Assembly (NCBI GenBank): GCA_963676165.1 | Contig: OY781043.1 | Span: 1,054,001-1,118,000 of the forward strand | Reading direction: 5' to 3' | Length of the DNA: 64,000 nucleotides | Source: JAQIBY01 sp963676165 | GTDB taxonomy: Bacteria; Bacteroidota; Bacteroidia; Bacteroidales; ML635J-15 | Shown here: positions 8,942 through 17,224 of the stretch, piece after piece | How the letters are laid out: every line of letters starts with the position of its first letter | How positions within the stretch are numbered: position 1 is the stretch's first letter | Position numbers and translations under genes: made by a program | Notes under the pieces: generated by a model | The model's database searches: none | Told to the model about the DNA's origin: nothing | What the model saw: only the letters and a program-made list of their open reading frames with translations

Positions 8942-9576
8942 TCATGTCCAAAAGCCCTCCTAAATCAACACAATACCCAAATTGCAAATTAGATTAAGAA
9001 ATGATGCTATTAGATCATTTGTGAAATAGATATGACTTAAAACGAAAGTGAGAATTGAAATAATGCGCTCAAAGAAGCCTTCGTCAAGAAGGCTATGCGG
9101 GTTGGGCATGGTAGACCACAAGTCAGGGTGGGATGTGAACCCGCCTGCCGGACGGGCAGGTGCTGAACTGCTCAAATAAAATCAAGAATGGCGCTTTAGT
9201 CGTCCACATTCTTGACTTTTATAGCAGTTTAGCAGAGCGGGTATGGCGATTGGTGCTGCCTTGTCTTTTTTGTTCCTTTTTTTGACTAAGAAAAAAAGGA
9301 AGGTAGGTGATAAACTCAATAATTTTCTGCATTACAAAAGATTAGTAGGTTTAACTTTCAGTATCGGGAAAAAGAATTTGAGGTTCCAAAGCAAAGTTCA
9401 GTGAAGCGAAAGCTTGTCTGGCAACCGATGAATATTTCTTTAGAAAATGTAAAACATTGGTGGTTTACCCACAGGAATATTTTTTGAGGGAGTGTAATCT
9501 GAACTCTGTCCAGTTGTTTGTTAATGAATAATCAAAATTAATATTTTTTTCGAGACCAATTCTTAAAAGCCCGCTT

Positions 9577-9655
9577 AAATAATTTACAGGTTCTGTCAAG
9601 GGCGGCTGAGGTACGAAGCCGTTTATATACCCTTGACAGGTTTTATAAATTATTT
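9577..9655. other. long nested hairpin in the IS256 element
   Basis: Outer arms AAATAATTTA (9577-9586) and TAAATTATTT (9646-9655), middle arms TGTCAAGGG (9594-9602) and CCCTTGACA (9630-9638), inner arms CGGCT and AGCCG. It lies between the transposase stop and the left inverted repeat and may stop transcription entering or leaving the element (inference). Confidence 0.7.
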
Positions 9656-9687
9656 TTCCTTTGCTTTTTAGAGTTGGTTCACTGTTT

Positions 9688-10911
9688 TTAGAGTTCGATT
9701 TTAAAACGACCTTCGAAGTGAATACACAGTTGTTGTACTGTTAGTGACCAGTTATGCAGAGGCTGAGTCCATTTCTTTGACACATTTTCAGTAACCAAAT
9801 AGATGAGCTTAAGCAGCGCCATATCGCTGGTAAATGCACCTTTGGTTTTCGTTACTTTACGGACCTGACGATGAAAACCTTCAACAGGATTAGTCGTGTA
9901 AATCAGTTTTCTAATAGGCTCATCATATTTGAAGTAATTGGATAGTTCATTCCAGTTCTCATTCCAGGACTTAATCACAATTGGATATTTCTTACCCCAA
10001 ATATCTTCCAAATTAAGCAGCTCTGTTTCAGCTCCCGACTTTGTTGCTGCTTTATACACCTTTTTAAGATCTTTCATAAAAGGCTTCTGGTCTTTTGAGG
10101 CTACATATTTAATAGAATTCCTGATTTGATGAACAATACACTTCTGTATTTCTGCCTCTGGAAAAATGCTTAAGATGGCTTGAGAGAAGCCGGAAAGATT
10201 ATCTGTACAAGCAATTAGAATATCTTTAACACCTCGACTTTTTAAATCTGTAAGGACTGAAAGCCAGAAATTTGCACCTTCGCTTTCTGATATATACATC
10301 CCAATCAATTCTTTGCGGCCTTCTTTGTTGACGGATAAAATATTGTAAACTGCACGGGAAACCACCTTCCCTCCATCACGTACTTTATAATGCATTGCAT
10401 CAAGCCACACAATCGGATAAACATCGTCTAATGGGCGATTTTGCCACTCTTTAACCTGAGGTATAACTCGATCGGTAATCTCGCTTAAAACGCTAGAAGA
10501 AACCTCCACATCATACATCTCCTCAATATAAAGGCCTATATCGCGTAGACTCATCCCTTTACCATAAAGGCCTATGATCTTGGGGGCTAAATTATCCGCT
10601 AAAACAGTTTGACGCTTTTTTATTATCTCTGGCTCAAATGTGCCATTACGATCATAAGGTGGCTCAATGGTTACCTCTCCTACATCTGTTTTAAGTGTCT
10701 TCTGCCCTTTGCCATTGCGCTTATTGCCACTTGAACGTTCGGCTGGATCCAAGTGCGCATCCATCTCTGCTTGTAAAGCACTTTCTAAAAACTCTTTAAC
10801 AATAGGTTCAAAAACACCACCTTTACCGGTTAACGATTGACCTCTTTTTAACTGTTCCAAGGCTAAATCACGCATTGCTTTGTACTCAGGACTTTCTTTT
10901 CTTCTTCCCAT
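9688..10911 (-). CDS. IS256-family (Mutator-type) transposase
   Basis: 407 residues, full length. The DDE catalytic residues appear in WLDAMHYKV (first Asp, near residue 170), ACTDNLSGF (second Asp, near 237) and NPVEGFHRQVRK (Glu, near 344). The C/D...H signature between them is seen as QKCIVHQIRNS, and KTDVGEV...PYDRNG is the typical N-terminal part. It cuts and pastes the surrounding element by recognising its inverted repeats. The frame is intact with both ends present, so the element may still be active. Confidence 0.95.
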   Translation of the reverse strand: MGRRKESPEYKAMRDLALEQLKRGQSLTGKGGVFEPIVKEFLESALQAEMDAHLDPAERSSGNKRNGKGQKTLKTDVGEVTIEPPYDRNGTFEPEIIKKRQTVLADNLAPKIIGLYGKGMSLRDIGLYIEEMYDVEVSSSVLSEITDRVIPQVKEWQNRPLDDVYPIVWLDAMHYKVRDGGKVVSRAVYNILSVNKEGRKELIGMYISESEGANFWLSVLTDLKSRGVKDILIACTDNLSGFSQAILSIFPEAEIQKCIVHQIRNSIKYVASKDQKPFMKDLKKVYKAATKSGAETELLNLEDIWGKKYPIVIKSWNENWNELSNYFKYDEPIRKLIYTTNPVEGFHRQVRKVTKTKGAFTSDMALLKLIYLVTENVSKKWTQPLHNWSLTVQQLCIHFEGRFKIEL

Positions 10912-10982
10912 AATGTTACAAAATTAATATTTGTTTGAATTATGGACAGACTTCAGAATACAGTCTCTTTTTTGATTCGTTT

Positions 10983-11804
10983 TTATTGCTTAAGCACTTT
11001 AATCATCTTGTTTTGATTATTTGTGCTAAGTTTGAAAATATACATCCCTGCCGGACATCCAGAAAGTGTGATGTCTGTTTCTGCTTGTGTTAGCTTGCTT
11101 TGAAGAATGATCTTTCCAAGAGAATTGTACACATACAAACGCACTTGTTCTGAGCTTAGATTGTGCCGAATTGTAATCACATTGCTTGTAGGGTTCGGAA
11201 ATGCTTCACATTCTAAATTTATCGATTCAAAACCTTCGTCGTTGATGAATTTTGTTTCGGACGAGTCCCTTCCTAATAAATCTTTCTTTTGAAAAGGGGA
11301 TTCAGTCCTTTTTTCTTTTGTTGGTGAGTTTATGCTGTCGTTTCCTTGTGTTGATGTTTTGTCCTCTGGGTATAAGACAAAATGAATTGGTTGAATGAGG
11401 CAATACTTCTCAGGTCTGTATCTTGCTGTTGCAGGTTCCCAGTCTGGCATTGATGAGATAACACGTATGCATTCTTTGTCCAATGCATCGCATACTCCTT
11501 TTACGATTTCAATGTTTTCAATTTTTCCTTTTGTGGAGATGTCAAACTTAACATATACAGTTCCTTGAATTCCGTCTCTCCATGCTTCTTTTGGGTATTT
11601 TGTATGGTTGGCAATGAAATTTAAGAGCGCGATTTGACCTCCTGGAAATTCGGGTTTTGTTTCAAAATAGGGAAAGCAAGATGTAATGGGGCATATTTCT
11701 TCATCTACAGGAGTGTATTCAACAATTTCTTCTTGCCCCAAGGCTGAAAGTCCTATGAGAATAGAGATCAGAATTAAGCTGGTTATGTGCAAAAAGAGTT
11801 TCAT
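10983..11804 (-). CDS. TonB C-terminal-domain protein fused to a T9SS sorting domain
   Basis: 273 residues. Signal peptide at 1-24 (...LSALGQ). Residues about 50-147 form a TonB C-terminal domain with the Bacteroidota hallmark PEFPGGQIALLNFIANHTKYP, then GIQGTVYVKFDIS and WEPATARYRP. After a Ser/Thr/Lys linker, residues about 198-273 form a T9SS type A sorting domain: FPNPTSNVITI, LYVYNSLGKII and the closing KMIKVLKQ. There is no TM anchor or proline-rich spacer as in a real TonB, so it is not an energy transducer in the usual sense; it should be exported to the cell surface or released. It starts upstream of the cassette-like array and its 3' end lies 15 bases from the IS256 right end. Confidence 0.85.
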   Translation of the reverse strand: MKLFLHITSLILISILIGLSALGQEEIVEYTPVDEEICPITSCFPYFETKPEFPGGQIALLNFIANHTKYPKEAWRDGIQGTVYVKFDISTKGKIENIEIVKGVCDALDKECIRVISSMPDWEPATARYRPEKYCLIQPIHFVLYPEDKTSTQGNDSINSPTKEKRTESPFQKKDLLGRDSSETKFINDEGFESINLECEAFPNPTSNVITIRHNLSSEQVRLYVYNSLGKIILQSKLTQAETDITLSGCPAGMYIFKLSTNNQNKMIKVLKQ

Positions 11805-12030
11805 TGTACGGGCTTTTTATTACAACGGATAGTGGAATTGTTTTGCTGCACAGGAGTAGGCAATGAAAATATTTGCACCTGCTTTTTGCAATTCCTCGAA
11901 AATAGTGCTATCTTACAAGTTGAAATAACGGCACTTGTTTGCAAATGCTTACACTTAATTACAAATGCTTATAAACGGATAGTAACCGCTGGTAGATAGG
12001 TAGTTGTAGAGGAGGTGTGGGTATAAACGA
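11805..12030. other. spacer left of the cassette-like array
   Basis: No gene seen. AACGGATAGT occurs at 11824-11833 and again at 11974-11983, and AAATGCTTA occurs twice near 11943 and 11963. No clear palindromic spacer like those to the right precedes the first boundary at 12031. Confidence 0.4.
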
Positions 12031-12040
12031 GTTAGGGTTA
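12031..12040 (+). repeat. left boundary motif of cassette-like unit 1
   Basis: GTTAGGGTTA is the exact reverse complement of TAACCCTAAC at 14305-14314, just after the TPR gene. The pair brackets the unit in the way the two simple sites of an integron cassette do. Confidence 0.55.
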
Positions 12041-12211
12041 ATTTAATCGCATATAAATTCAAAGAAAGCATAACAGGTAACATAGTCATTGAAACAATAT
12101 ATGAATAAATAAGTGGCTCAAAAACTAAATTTGCTTGAAGAATTTAATTTTCTTTTCATTTTTATATTTGCCTATAGATTCAATAAATATAAAACTTCAA
12201 ATTTAAGCATA

Positions 12212-14284
12212 ATGAAAGTCATTAACAAGCTTAACAGAGCTATCAAAAAAGATCCAACTAATGCAGAAGCGCATTGTAATAGAGGAGATCATTACCATAA
12301 TTCTGAATTATATGAAGAAGCAATAAAAGACTACTCTTCAGCAATTGATTTTAATCCAAGCAGCTATAGAGCCTTTCAGGGAAGAGGTTTTAGTTTTTTA
12401 AAAATAGGACAAAATGAAGATGCTATTGAAGATTTCACAAAAGCTATAATAATATGTTCCAATATTTCAGATACTTATGAAAAAAGAGGTTATTGCTACT
12501 ATGCTCAAAAAAAGTATCTTCAAGCTATTAACGACTACTCAAGGGCAATTGAACTAGAACCTAATTCACCTGAAAGTTATCATAACAGAGGGTATTGCTA
12601 TCTTAAACTAACAAATTATTCGCAAGCAATTAATGACTTTACGACATCCATTAACTTAAAGCCAAATTCACTAAATTGTTTTATTAATAGAGGGCTCTGT
12701 TATCTATCAATGAAACAATATCAAAAAGCAATAAATGATTTTAACAAATCTATCGAGCTAAATCCAGACTTCTGTGGGTCTTATGCAAATAGAGGCTTGT
12801 GTTATAAATATATTGGAAAGGCACAAAAAGCTATTACTGATTTAAATACTTTTTTCTATCTTTATCAAATTAATGCTCTAGAAACTCCGTTTGAAGTTGA
12901 TTTACTTACTTTTTATGAGATATTGAAAACCCTACAAGATTATCCATTAGGACTACAAACAGCTCTCTCAAATATCAACTTTAAGACAAACTATCAATCT
13001 GTTCAAATATTTAATAGCAACATTAAATTAATATTTGATTTCAATCTTTTGTTTGAGTATCATGAGGTTCAAACAACAGAAATTAAGGAAGATTTAAGTT
13101 ATGGAGCTATATTAAGTTATTATCTCGGAGATATAGTTAATTCTTTTATAATTTTTGATGAGAAAATTGAAAATGGGATTAATGTACTTAATTCACAGGA
13201 TTGGTATTATTATGTTTTATCTGCTGAAAACATAAACAGGGAATTTAAGTATAAACTTGACTTGGCAGTGAATGAGCTTATAAAAAGACCGACTCTACTA
13301 CAAATTGATCATTATTATTTAGGACATATTTATATTTTAAATGGAGATGTTAATAATTCAATTAACCATTTTGAAAAATCCAAAGAATTTGAATATTCTG
13401 AAATTATGTTAAAATATCTCATTGGAGATAAAACCATAAGTTGCAATGCTCGTAAAAAACTAAATAATAGGTTAAAAATTGAAGTTGATTTTAATACCAC
13501 TGATTTAGAACAGTTTAATGATTATTTCCATTTCCAAGAGTGTTTGATTGCTATAAATCACTTTAATACATCACATGATAATTCAAATTATTTTGAACCA
13601 ATTTGGAAAGTTTTTAAATTGCATGAGGGTGACAAAGTGGATATAAATAACACAATACGGAAAAGACATGCTACTATAATAATTGAGAGTATTAAAAAGG
13701 ATTTTATTACTGAACTTGAAAAAAATTATGGAGTTAGAAAAGATGAATTTACTGATGATACTATACATAAATTACTTGAATATAAAAAGAAAAGCACAGA
13801 ATTATTTTACTATATAAATAATGGTATAAAAGAAGAGTTGGATATCGAAAATCAGATAGGTTTGGTAATCGAAGAATTTGAATATAATAATCCGAGATTC
13901 TACTTATATATAATACAATTTTACTATTATCAGGAGAAAATTAGTTCAAAAGGGGTATTCATGCTCACATATTACCTCCTTTACATATCTGAAAAGAAAA
14001 AAAATATCAAAAATAAAACTGATATTGAAAATTTTTTATTTGAAGCAATTAAAACCTCTACAGTTGGTACTGGTATGAAATTATTCCTCACAGCATTTAA
14101 ATCAATTTTCAATATTATCAATAATTATTATTTAGAATATGAAGAATTTGAAAGTGAAGAAGAAAGCGATTATAGAAGGTTTAAAAATGACTTTTGGAAA
14201 TATGTTAATATTGAAAATAATAAGTTGAGTAATGTTTTCTTTAATGGAGATAATTCAATAACTGATTTTTTAGATAAATGTTAA
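12212..14284 (+). CDS. TPR-repeat protein, cassette-like unit 1
   Basis: 690 residues from the ATG at 12212 (MKVINKLNRAIKK); an in-frame GTG at 12113 would add a hydrophobic stretch lacking a proper start context. Residues about 1-215 hold six tetratricopeptide repeats of 34 residues, each with the pattern N-R-G-x-C-Y...A-I-x-D-(F/Y)-x-x-(S/A)-I-x-L-x-P. The remaining 475 residues are helical and match nothing I recognise. TPRs mediate protein binding; no catalytic motif is visible and no signal peptide, so the product is probably cytoplasmic. It is markedly more AT-rich in codon choice than neighbouring housekeeping genes, suggesting transfer. It is bracketed by complementary motifs at 12031 and 14305. 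Confidence 0.85.
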   Translation: MKVINKLNRAIKKDPTNAEAHCNRGDHYHNSELYEEAIKDYSSAIDFNPSSYRAFQGRGFSFLKIGQNEDAIEDFTKAIIICSNISDTYEKRGYCYYAQKKYLQAINDYSRAIELEPNSPESYHNRGYCYLKLTNYSQAINDFTTSINLKPNSLNCFINRGLCYLSMKQYQKAINDFNKSIELNPDFCGSYANRGLCYKYIGKAQKAITDLNTFFYLYQINALETPFEVDLLTFYEILKTLQDYPLGLQTALSNINFKTNYQSVQIFNSNIKLIFDFNLLFEYHEVQTTEIKEDLSYGAILSYYLGDIVNSFIIFDEKIENGINVLNSQDWYYYVLSAENINREFKYKLDLAVNELIKRPTLLQIDHYYLGHIYILNGDVNNSINHFEKSKEFEYSEIMLKYLIGDKTISCNARKKLNNRLKIEVDFNTTDLEQFNDYFHFQECLIAINHFNTSHDNSNYFEPIWKVFKLHEGDKVDINNTIRKRHATIIIESIKKDFITELEKNYGVRKDEFTDDTIHKLLEYKKKSTELFYYINNGIKEELDIENQIGLVIEEFEYNNPRFYLYIIQFYYYQEKISSKGVFMLTYYLLYISEKKKNIKNKTDIENFLFEAIKTSTVGTGMKLFLTAFKSIFNIINNYYLEYEEFESEEESDYRRFKNDFWKYVNIENNKLSNVFFNGDNSITDFLDKC

Positions 14285-14304
14285 TACTGAAAACAGAAAA
14301 AAAC

Positions 14305-14464
14305 TAACCCTAACAACACCTAAATAGCATGCGGGAGTAAGGGCGTAACGTTCAGTCGTCGCAAATCCGAACATCGCCAAATTTTAAAATTTGGCTCCAC
14401 AGCAACCTTGACAGGTAAACCAGCGTTCTCTAATCCGCACGCTACTTAGCTGCGACCGTTGTGC
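14305..14464 (+). repeat. attC-like palindromic spacer 1
   Basis: Starts with TAACCCTAAC (14305-14314), complementary to the start of the preceding unit, and ends with GTTGTGCG (14458-14465), the start of the next. Inside, CTAAATAGCATGCGGG (from 14320) pairs imperfectly with CCGCACGCTACTTAG (14436-14450), giving a long stem with a large central region that itself contains CCAAATTTTAAAATTTGG. The layout resembles an integron attC site, although the outer heptamers do not fully fit RYYYAAC/GTTRRRY. Confidence 0.5.
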
Positions 14465-14660
14465 GTAATTCCCCACATAAGAACCTCCCAAATAGATTTA
14501 AACTTAAGTTATCTATTCCTCCAGCTCAGATTAAATCCTTTTGCTAACGAAGGAGGGTGTTTGAAAGAAAAGTTCTGCTATTTTTATGCCGACTCTATGT
14601 ATGACCGATTTTTAAAATGGTGCTTAAAAAGCCCGTGCGTAATTCTGGTTGAAATGTAAA

Positions 14661-14798
14661 AAGCCTCTGAAAGTTCACTTCAGAGGCCTGTTGATAAATC
14701 CAGTGGTGGCTCGCATTAAGCGAAGACCCCGTTCAGAATATTTCTCGATTCAAAGATACATTTCCTTAGAGTCATTTTACGAATTAAAATGAAAAAAT
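14661..14798 (+). ncRNA. possible IS110 bridge-RNA region
   Basis: Noncoding leader directly upstream of the transposase, containing a perfect 9-bp hairpin GCCTCTGAA...TTCAGAGGC (14663-14687) and further short self-complementary pieces. In IS110-group elements the guide (bridge) RNA is encoded in the noncoding left end before the transposase. The position fits; the target- and donor-binding loops could not be assigned by eye. Confidence 0.25.
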
Positions 14799-16178
14799 AT
14801 GGCAAGGAAAAAGAAAATTGAAATGGAGATTGTAAATCACAATGCAGCAGGTATTGATGTGGGTAGCAGATCTCATTTTGTTGCAGTAGGGCAATCATTA
14901 GAAGATGTAAAAGAATTTGGTGTTTATGCTGAAGATCTGGTGAAACTTTGCAAATGGTTGCTTTCATATGATATTACCACAGTAGCAATGGAATCAACAG
15001 GTGATTATTGGCAAAATTTATATGTGGAATTGCAAAAACATGGCATTGAGGTTATTTTGTGCAATGGAAAGTTTACAAAAAATGCAAAAGGGAAAAAGAC
15101 AGATGTAAAAGATAGTCGTTGGATTCAACAACTTCATTCTTTGGGATTGCTCTCGGGTAGCTTTCTTCCCGATGAGACCACAGAAACATTACGGACCTAT
15201 TGCCGTCAAAGGGCTAATTGGATTGATTTAGCATCAAGCGCCTCCCATAAAATGGCAAAATACCTTAAGTTTTTGAACTTTCGTTTAGATGTTGTGGTAA
15301 ATGATATTTGCGGGCTTACAGGAATCAAAATCATTGCTGATATCTGTAATGGGAATCTTGATCCATATTCATTAGCAGAACACCGACACTATAATTGCAG
15401 AAAGCCCAAAGAAGAAATAGCCAAAGCTTTGCATGGAAATAATAGAGAAGACTATTTATTTGGATTAAAGCAGGAATTTGACAGCTACAAATTTTTTCAA
15501 AAGAAAATCAAAGCATGCGATAAAGAGATTGAGCGATTAATTAAAAAAGAAATACGAAAGAATCCGGAAAAACAAAAGCTTAAAACAACAGATAAGCCAT
15601 ATAAGCGGATTAATAAAAATGCGATTGACATTAAAAACTTCAATCAAATTGCTTTTCAATATTTTGGAGGCGTTGATTTAATGGCAATAGAAGGAGTAAG
15701 TCATGCAACCGTAATGGCAATAATGAGTGAGGTTGGAATTGATGGATTTAAAAAGTTTAAAACAGCAAAGGAGTTTTGTTCATGGTTACGGCTTGCCCCG
15801 AACAATAAAATATCAGGAGGAAAAGTATTGAGTAATCGAATCCCCAAGGGGAGTAGCAGATTAAAAATAGCACTCCGGCATTCAGCAAATGCAATCGGGA
15901 ATTTAAAAGACACTCATATGTCTGATTTCTTTAATCGAATTGCTTATAGGAAAGGACGACAAGCAGCAGTAAGTGCGACTGCTCGAAAGCTTGCCACTAT
16001 AATTTGGACAATGGTCGTAAAGCAAGTGCCATATAATCCCCCAACAGAATATTTATTCCTTGATCAAAAAAGAAAAATGGGAATCGCTAAAAGAATTAAA
16101 AAACAAATGGCTAAATTTGACATAAAACCGGAAGAAATTGGAGTTGGTAACTCGTTGAGTCCCAATTGTAATTTTTAA
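14799..16178 (+). CDS. IS110-family transposase (bridge recombinase)
   Basis: 459 residues with both IS110 domains. The N-terminal DEDD RuvC-like domain shows GIDVGSRSH (first Asp near residue 20), AMESTGDYW (Glu near 67) and KTDVKDSRW (Asp pair near 104). The C-terminal Transposase_20 domain shows IEGVSHATVMAIMSEVG, FCSWLRLAPNNKISGGK and IPKGSSRLKIALRHSA, with candidate nucleophilic serines in the last two. A coiled insertion of about 60 residues separates them. The frame is intact. It lies inside the second cassette-like unit, in the same direction as the unit's gene. Confidence 0.93.
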   Translation: MARKKKIEMEIVNHNAAGIDVGSRSHFVAVGQSLEDVKEFGVYAEDLVKLCKWLLSYDITTVAMESTGDYWQNLYVELQKHGIEVILCNGKFTKNAKGKKTDVKDSRWIQQLHSLGLLSGSFLPDETTETLRTYCRQRANWIDLASSASHKMAKYLKFLNFRLDVVVNDICGLTGIKIIADICNGNLDPYSLAEHRHYNCRKPKEEIAKALHGNNREDYLFGLKQEFDSYKFFQKKIKACDKEIERLIKKEIRKNPEKQKLKTTDKPYKRINKNAIDIKNFNQIAFQYFGGVDLMAIEGVSHATVMAIMSEVGIDGFKKFKTAKEFCSWLRLAPNNKISGGKVLSNRIPKGSSRLKIALRHSANAIGNLKDTHMSDFFNRIAYRKGRQAAVSATARKLATIIWTMVVKQVPYNPPTEYLFLDQKRKMGIAKRIKKQMAKFDIKPEEIGVGNSLSPNCNF

Positions 16179-16235
16179 CGTTAGTCAGAATTAGTGGACT
16201 GAAGATATACAGCAAACAATAAAAAAAAACACCAG

Positions 16236-17054
16236 ATGAATAAATTGATTTTTAGCATAAGTTTATTTTTAATTTCATTGATTTCTTTTGGACAGGAATT
16301 TGAACATGATTTTCAAAAACTTAAACTGCCTAGACTTAATAAGTCCAATTATTTAACAACATTTGATTCAACTCAAATAAATTATGGGATAGCGGATAAA
16401 GTAACTTCCAAGTTTGGATTTTCTGAATACAATAAAATAGGTTGCTCTAAAAATTATAAAGGGATTAATGGTGTACCTATTGTCAGTTTTACAACTTTTT
16501 CTAAGCTTCAATACATGCCTAAAGTTGACAGCAAGCTAATGATTGACGAAAACATAATCTCATTGCAACCTGACCAAGTAGTGTTTATATATGGATTCAC
16601 AACTAATATAAACGAGGGAAATAGAGTAAATAAAAATTATAGCAGATTATTAATGTCAGCTTACCTTCAAGAAATTGATAATGACTACTTAAATAATGCT
16701 AATAATTTCACTTCATTGGTGGTAAAAGACAAATCTGAATTTTGGAAACGTAACTGGATAAATATGGGCTATGGAATGAGTTACTTAGCGAAAGATAATC
16801 CTTTCATGGGAGGAAAAGCGCTTGCCGTTGGATTCTTTTATTTATGGGAAGCTCTTCATTATATACCAATTTTTGGAGGTCCATTTTTCGGCGAGACACA
16901 AGAGGATAAAATAATAATACCAATAATAGGTATTAGTAGTTTGATTGTTTGGAAAGGATTGTTTAGTGGTTTGATGATTGGTAACAGATACTTAAAGATT
17001 AATAATAATGTTCATAATAGTGGTTACAAAATACCGAGTAATCTTGAATATTAA
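16236..17054 (+). CDS. exported protein of unknown function, cassette-like unit 2
   Basis: 272 residues. MNKLIFSISLFLISLISFGQ is a clean signal peptide. The mature part has Asn/Lys/Tyr-rich low-GC codon use; near residues 180-250 lie two hydrophobic stretches (ALAVGFFYLWEALHYIPIFGG and IIIPIIGISSLIVWKG) that could be membrane-associated. I do not recognise a family and find no catalytic motif. The gene is followed at once by AACTACGCACAAC (17053-17065), which matches at 12 of 13 positions the reverse complement of the unit's left boundary at 14458-14470. Confidence 0.65.
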   Translation: MNKLIFSISLFLISLISFGQEFEHDFQKLKLPRLNKSNYLTTFDSTQINYGIADKVTSKFGFSEYNKIGCSKNYKGINGVPIVSFTTFSKLQYMPKVDSKLMIDENIISLQPDQVVFIYGFTTNINEGNRVNKNYSRLLMSAYLQEIDNDYLNNANNFTSLVVKDKSEFWKRNWINMGYGMSYLAKDNPFMGGKALAVGFFYLWEALHYIPIFGGPFFGETQEDKIIIPIIGISSLIVWKGLFSGLMIGNRYLKINNNVHNSGYKIPSNLEY

Positions 17055-17190
17055 CTACGCACAACACGCAATAAAAAACATAGGGTAGAAAATGCATGAT
17101 TTAAACGAAATAACAATTAATAAACAGCTTAGCGAGTTGATAGGTTTGTGCTCCGAACTCCCCAACGTTTCATGCCGCCATCCGTTAGGG
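17053..17190 (+). repeat. attC-like palindromic spacer 2
   Basis: Begins with AACTACGCACAAC and ends with CCGTTAGGGG (17182-17191), the start of the next unit. AAAACATAGGG in the left half pairs loosely with the reverse complement of CCCAACGTTTC in the right half. No gene lies in it. Architecture is the same as spacer 1 although the sequence differs. Confidence 0.45.
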
Positions 17191-17224
17191 GTCAGCGTAA
17201 AACACTCTGCAAAATTGATAAGTA

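Larger units (their letters stand above)
8589..9479. other. gene-free tract with palindromes and dispersed repeat
   Basis: About 890 bases with no supportable gene. It holds GC-rich palindromes at 8712-8743 and around 9141-9160, one copy of a dispersed repeat (8689-8941), a hairpin with arms 9182-9190 and 9207-9215, and a perfect 11-bp hairpin with arms 9273-9283 and 9291-9301. The sequence is much richer in structure than ordinary spacers of this window. Confidence 0.7.
9488..10967 (-). mobile_element. complete IS256-family insertion sequence
   Basis: 1,480-bp element. Its left end (9488-9512) and right end (10943-10967) are 25-base inverted repeats matching at 21 positions and sharing TCTGTCCA innermost. 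Both ends are flanked by the same 8-base direct repeat TTTTTTGA (9480-9487 and 10968-10975), the target duplication length expected for IS256. The transposase fills most of the element. A large nested hairpin lies in the 3' noncoding part. It has inserted next to a CCCACAGGAATATT block that also occurs in the other copy of the dispersed repeat (near 50290). Confidence 0.9.
14472..16235 (+). mobile_element. IS110-family insertion, ends not defined
   Basis: The stretch between the unit-2 boundary and the next gene is taken up by an IS110 transposase and about 330 bases of leader. IS110 elements usually lack clear inverted repeats, so the exact ends cannot be set; the coordinates are the maximum extent. 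GTGCGTAATTC occurs at 14461-14471 and again at 14635-14645, which may mark the left junction. TAATTCTG (14640-14647) and CAGAATTA (16186-16193) are inverted copies near both sides. Confidence 0.5.

Noticed and set aside
11824..11983. AACGGATAGT direct repeats left of the cassette array
   Set aside because: Ten bases only, 150 apart, without the complementary pattern of the array boundaries; noted but not interpreted as a fourth unit.
14375..14393. CCAAATTTTAAAATTTGG palindrome
   Set aside because: It lies in the variable centre of attC-like spacer 1 and needs no separate explanation.
14459..14659. 66-residue frame over the spacer before the IS110 gene
   Set aside because: It begins within the attC-like boundary motif, has no recognisable domain or start context, and covers the repeat GTGCGTAATTC; treated as noncoding.
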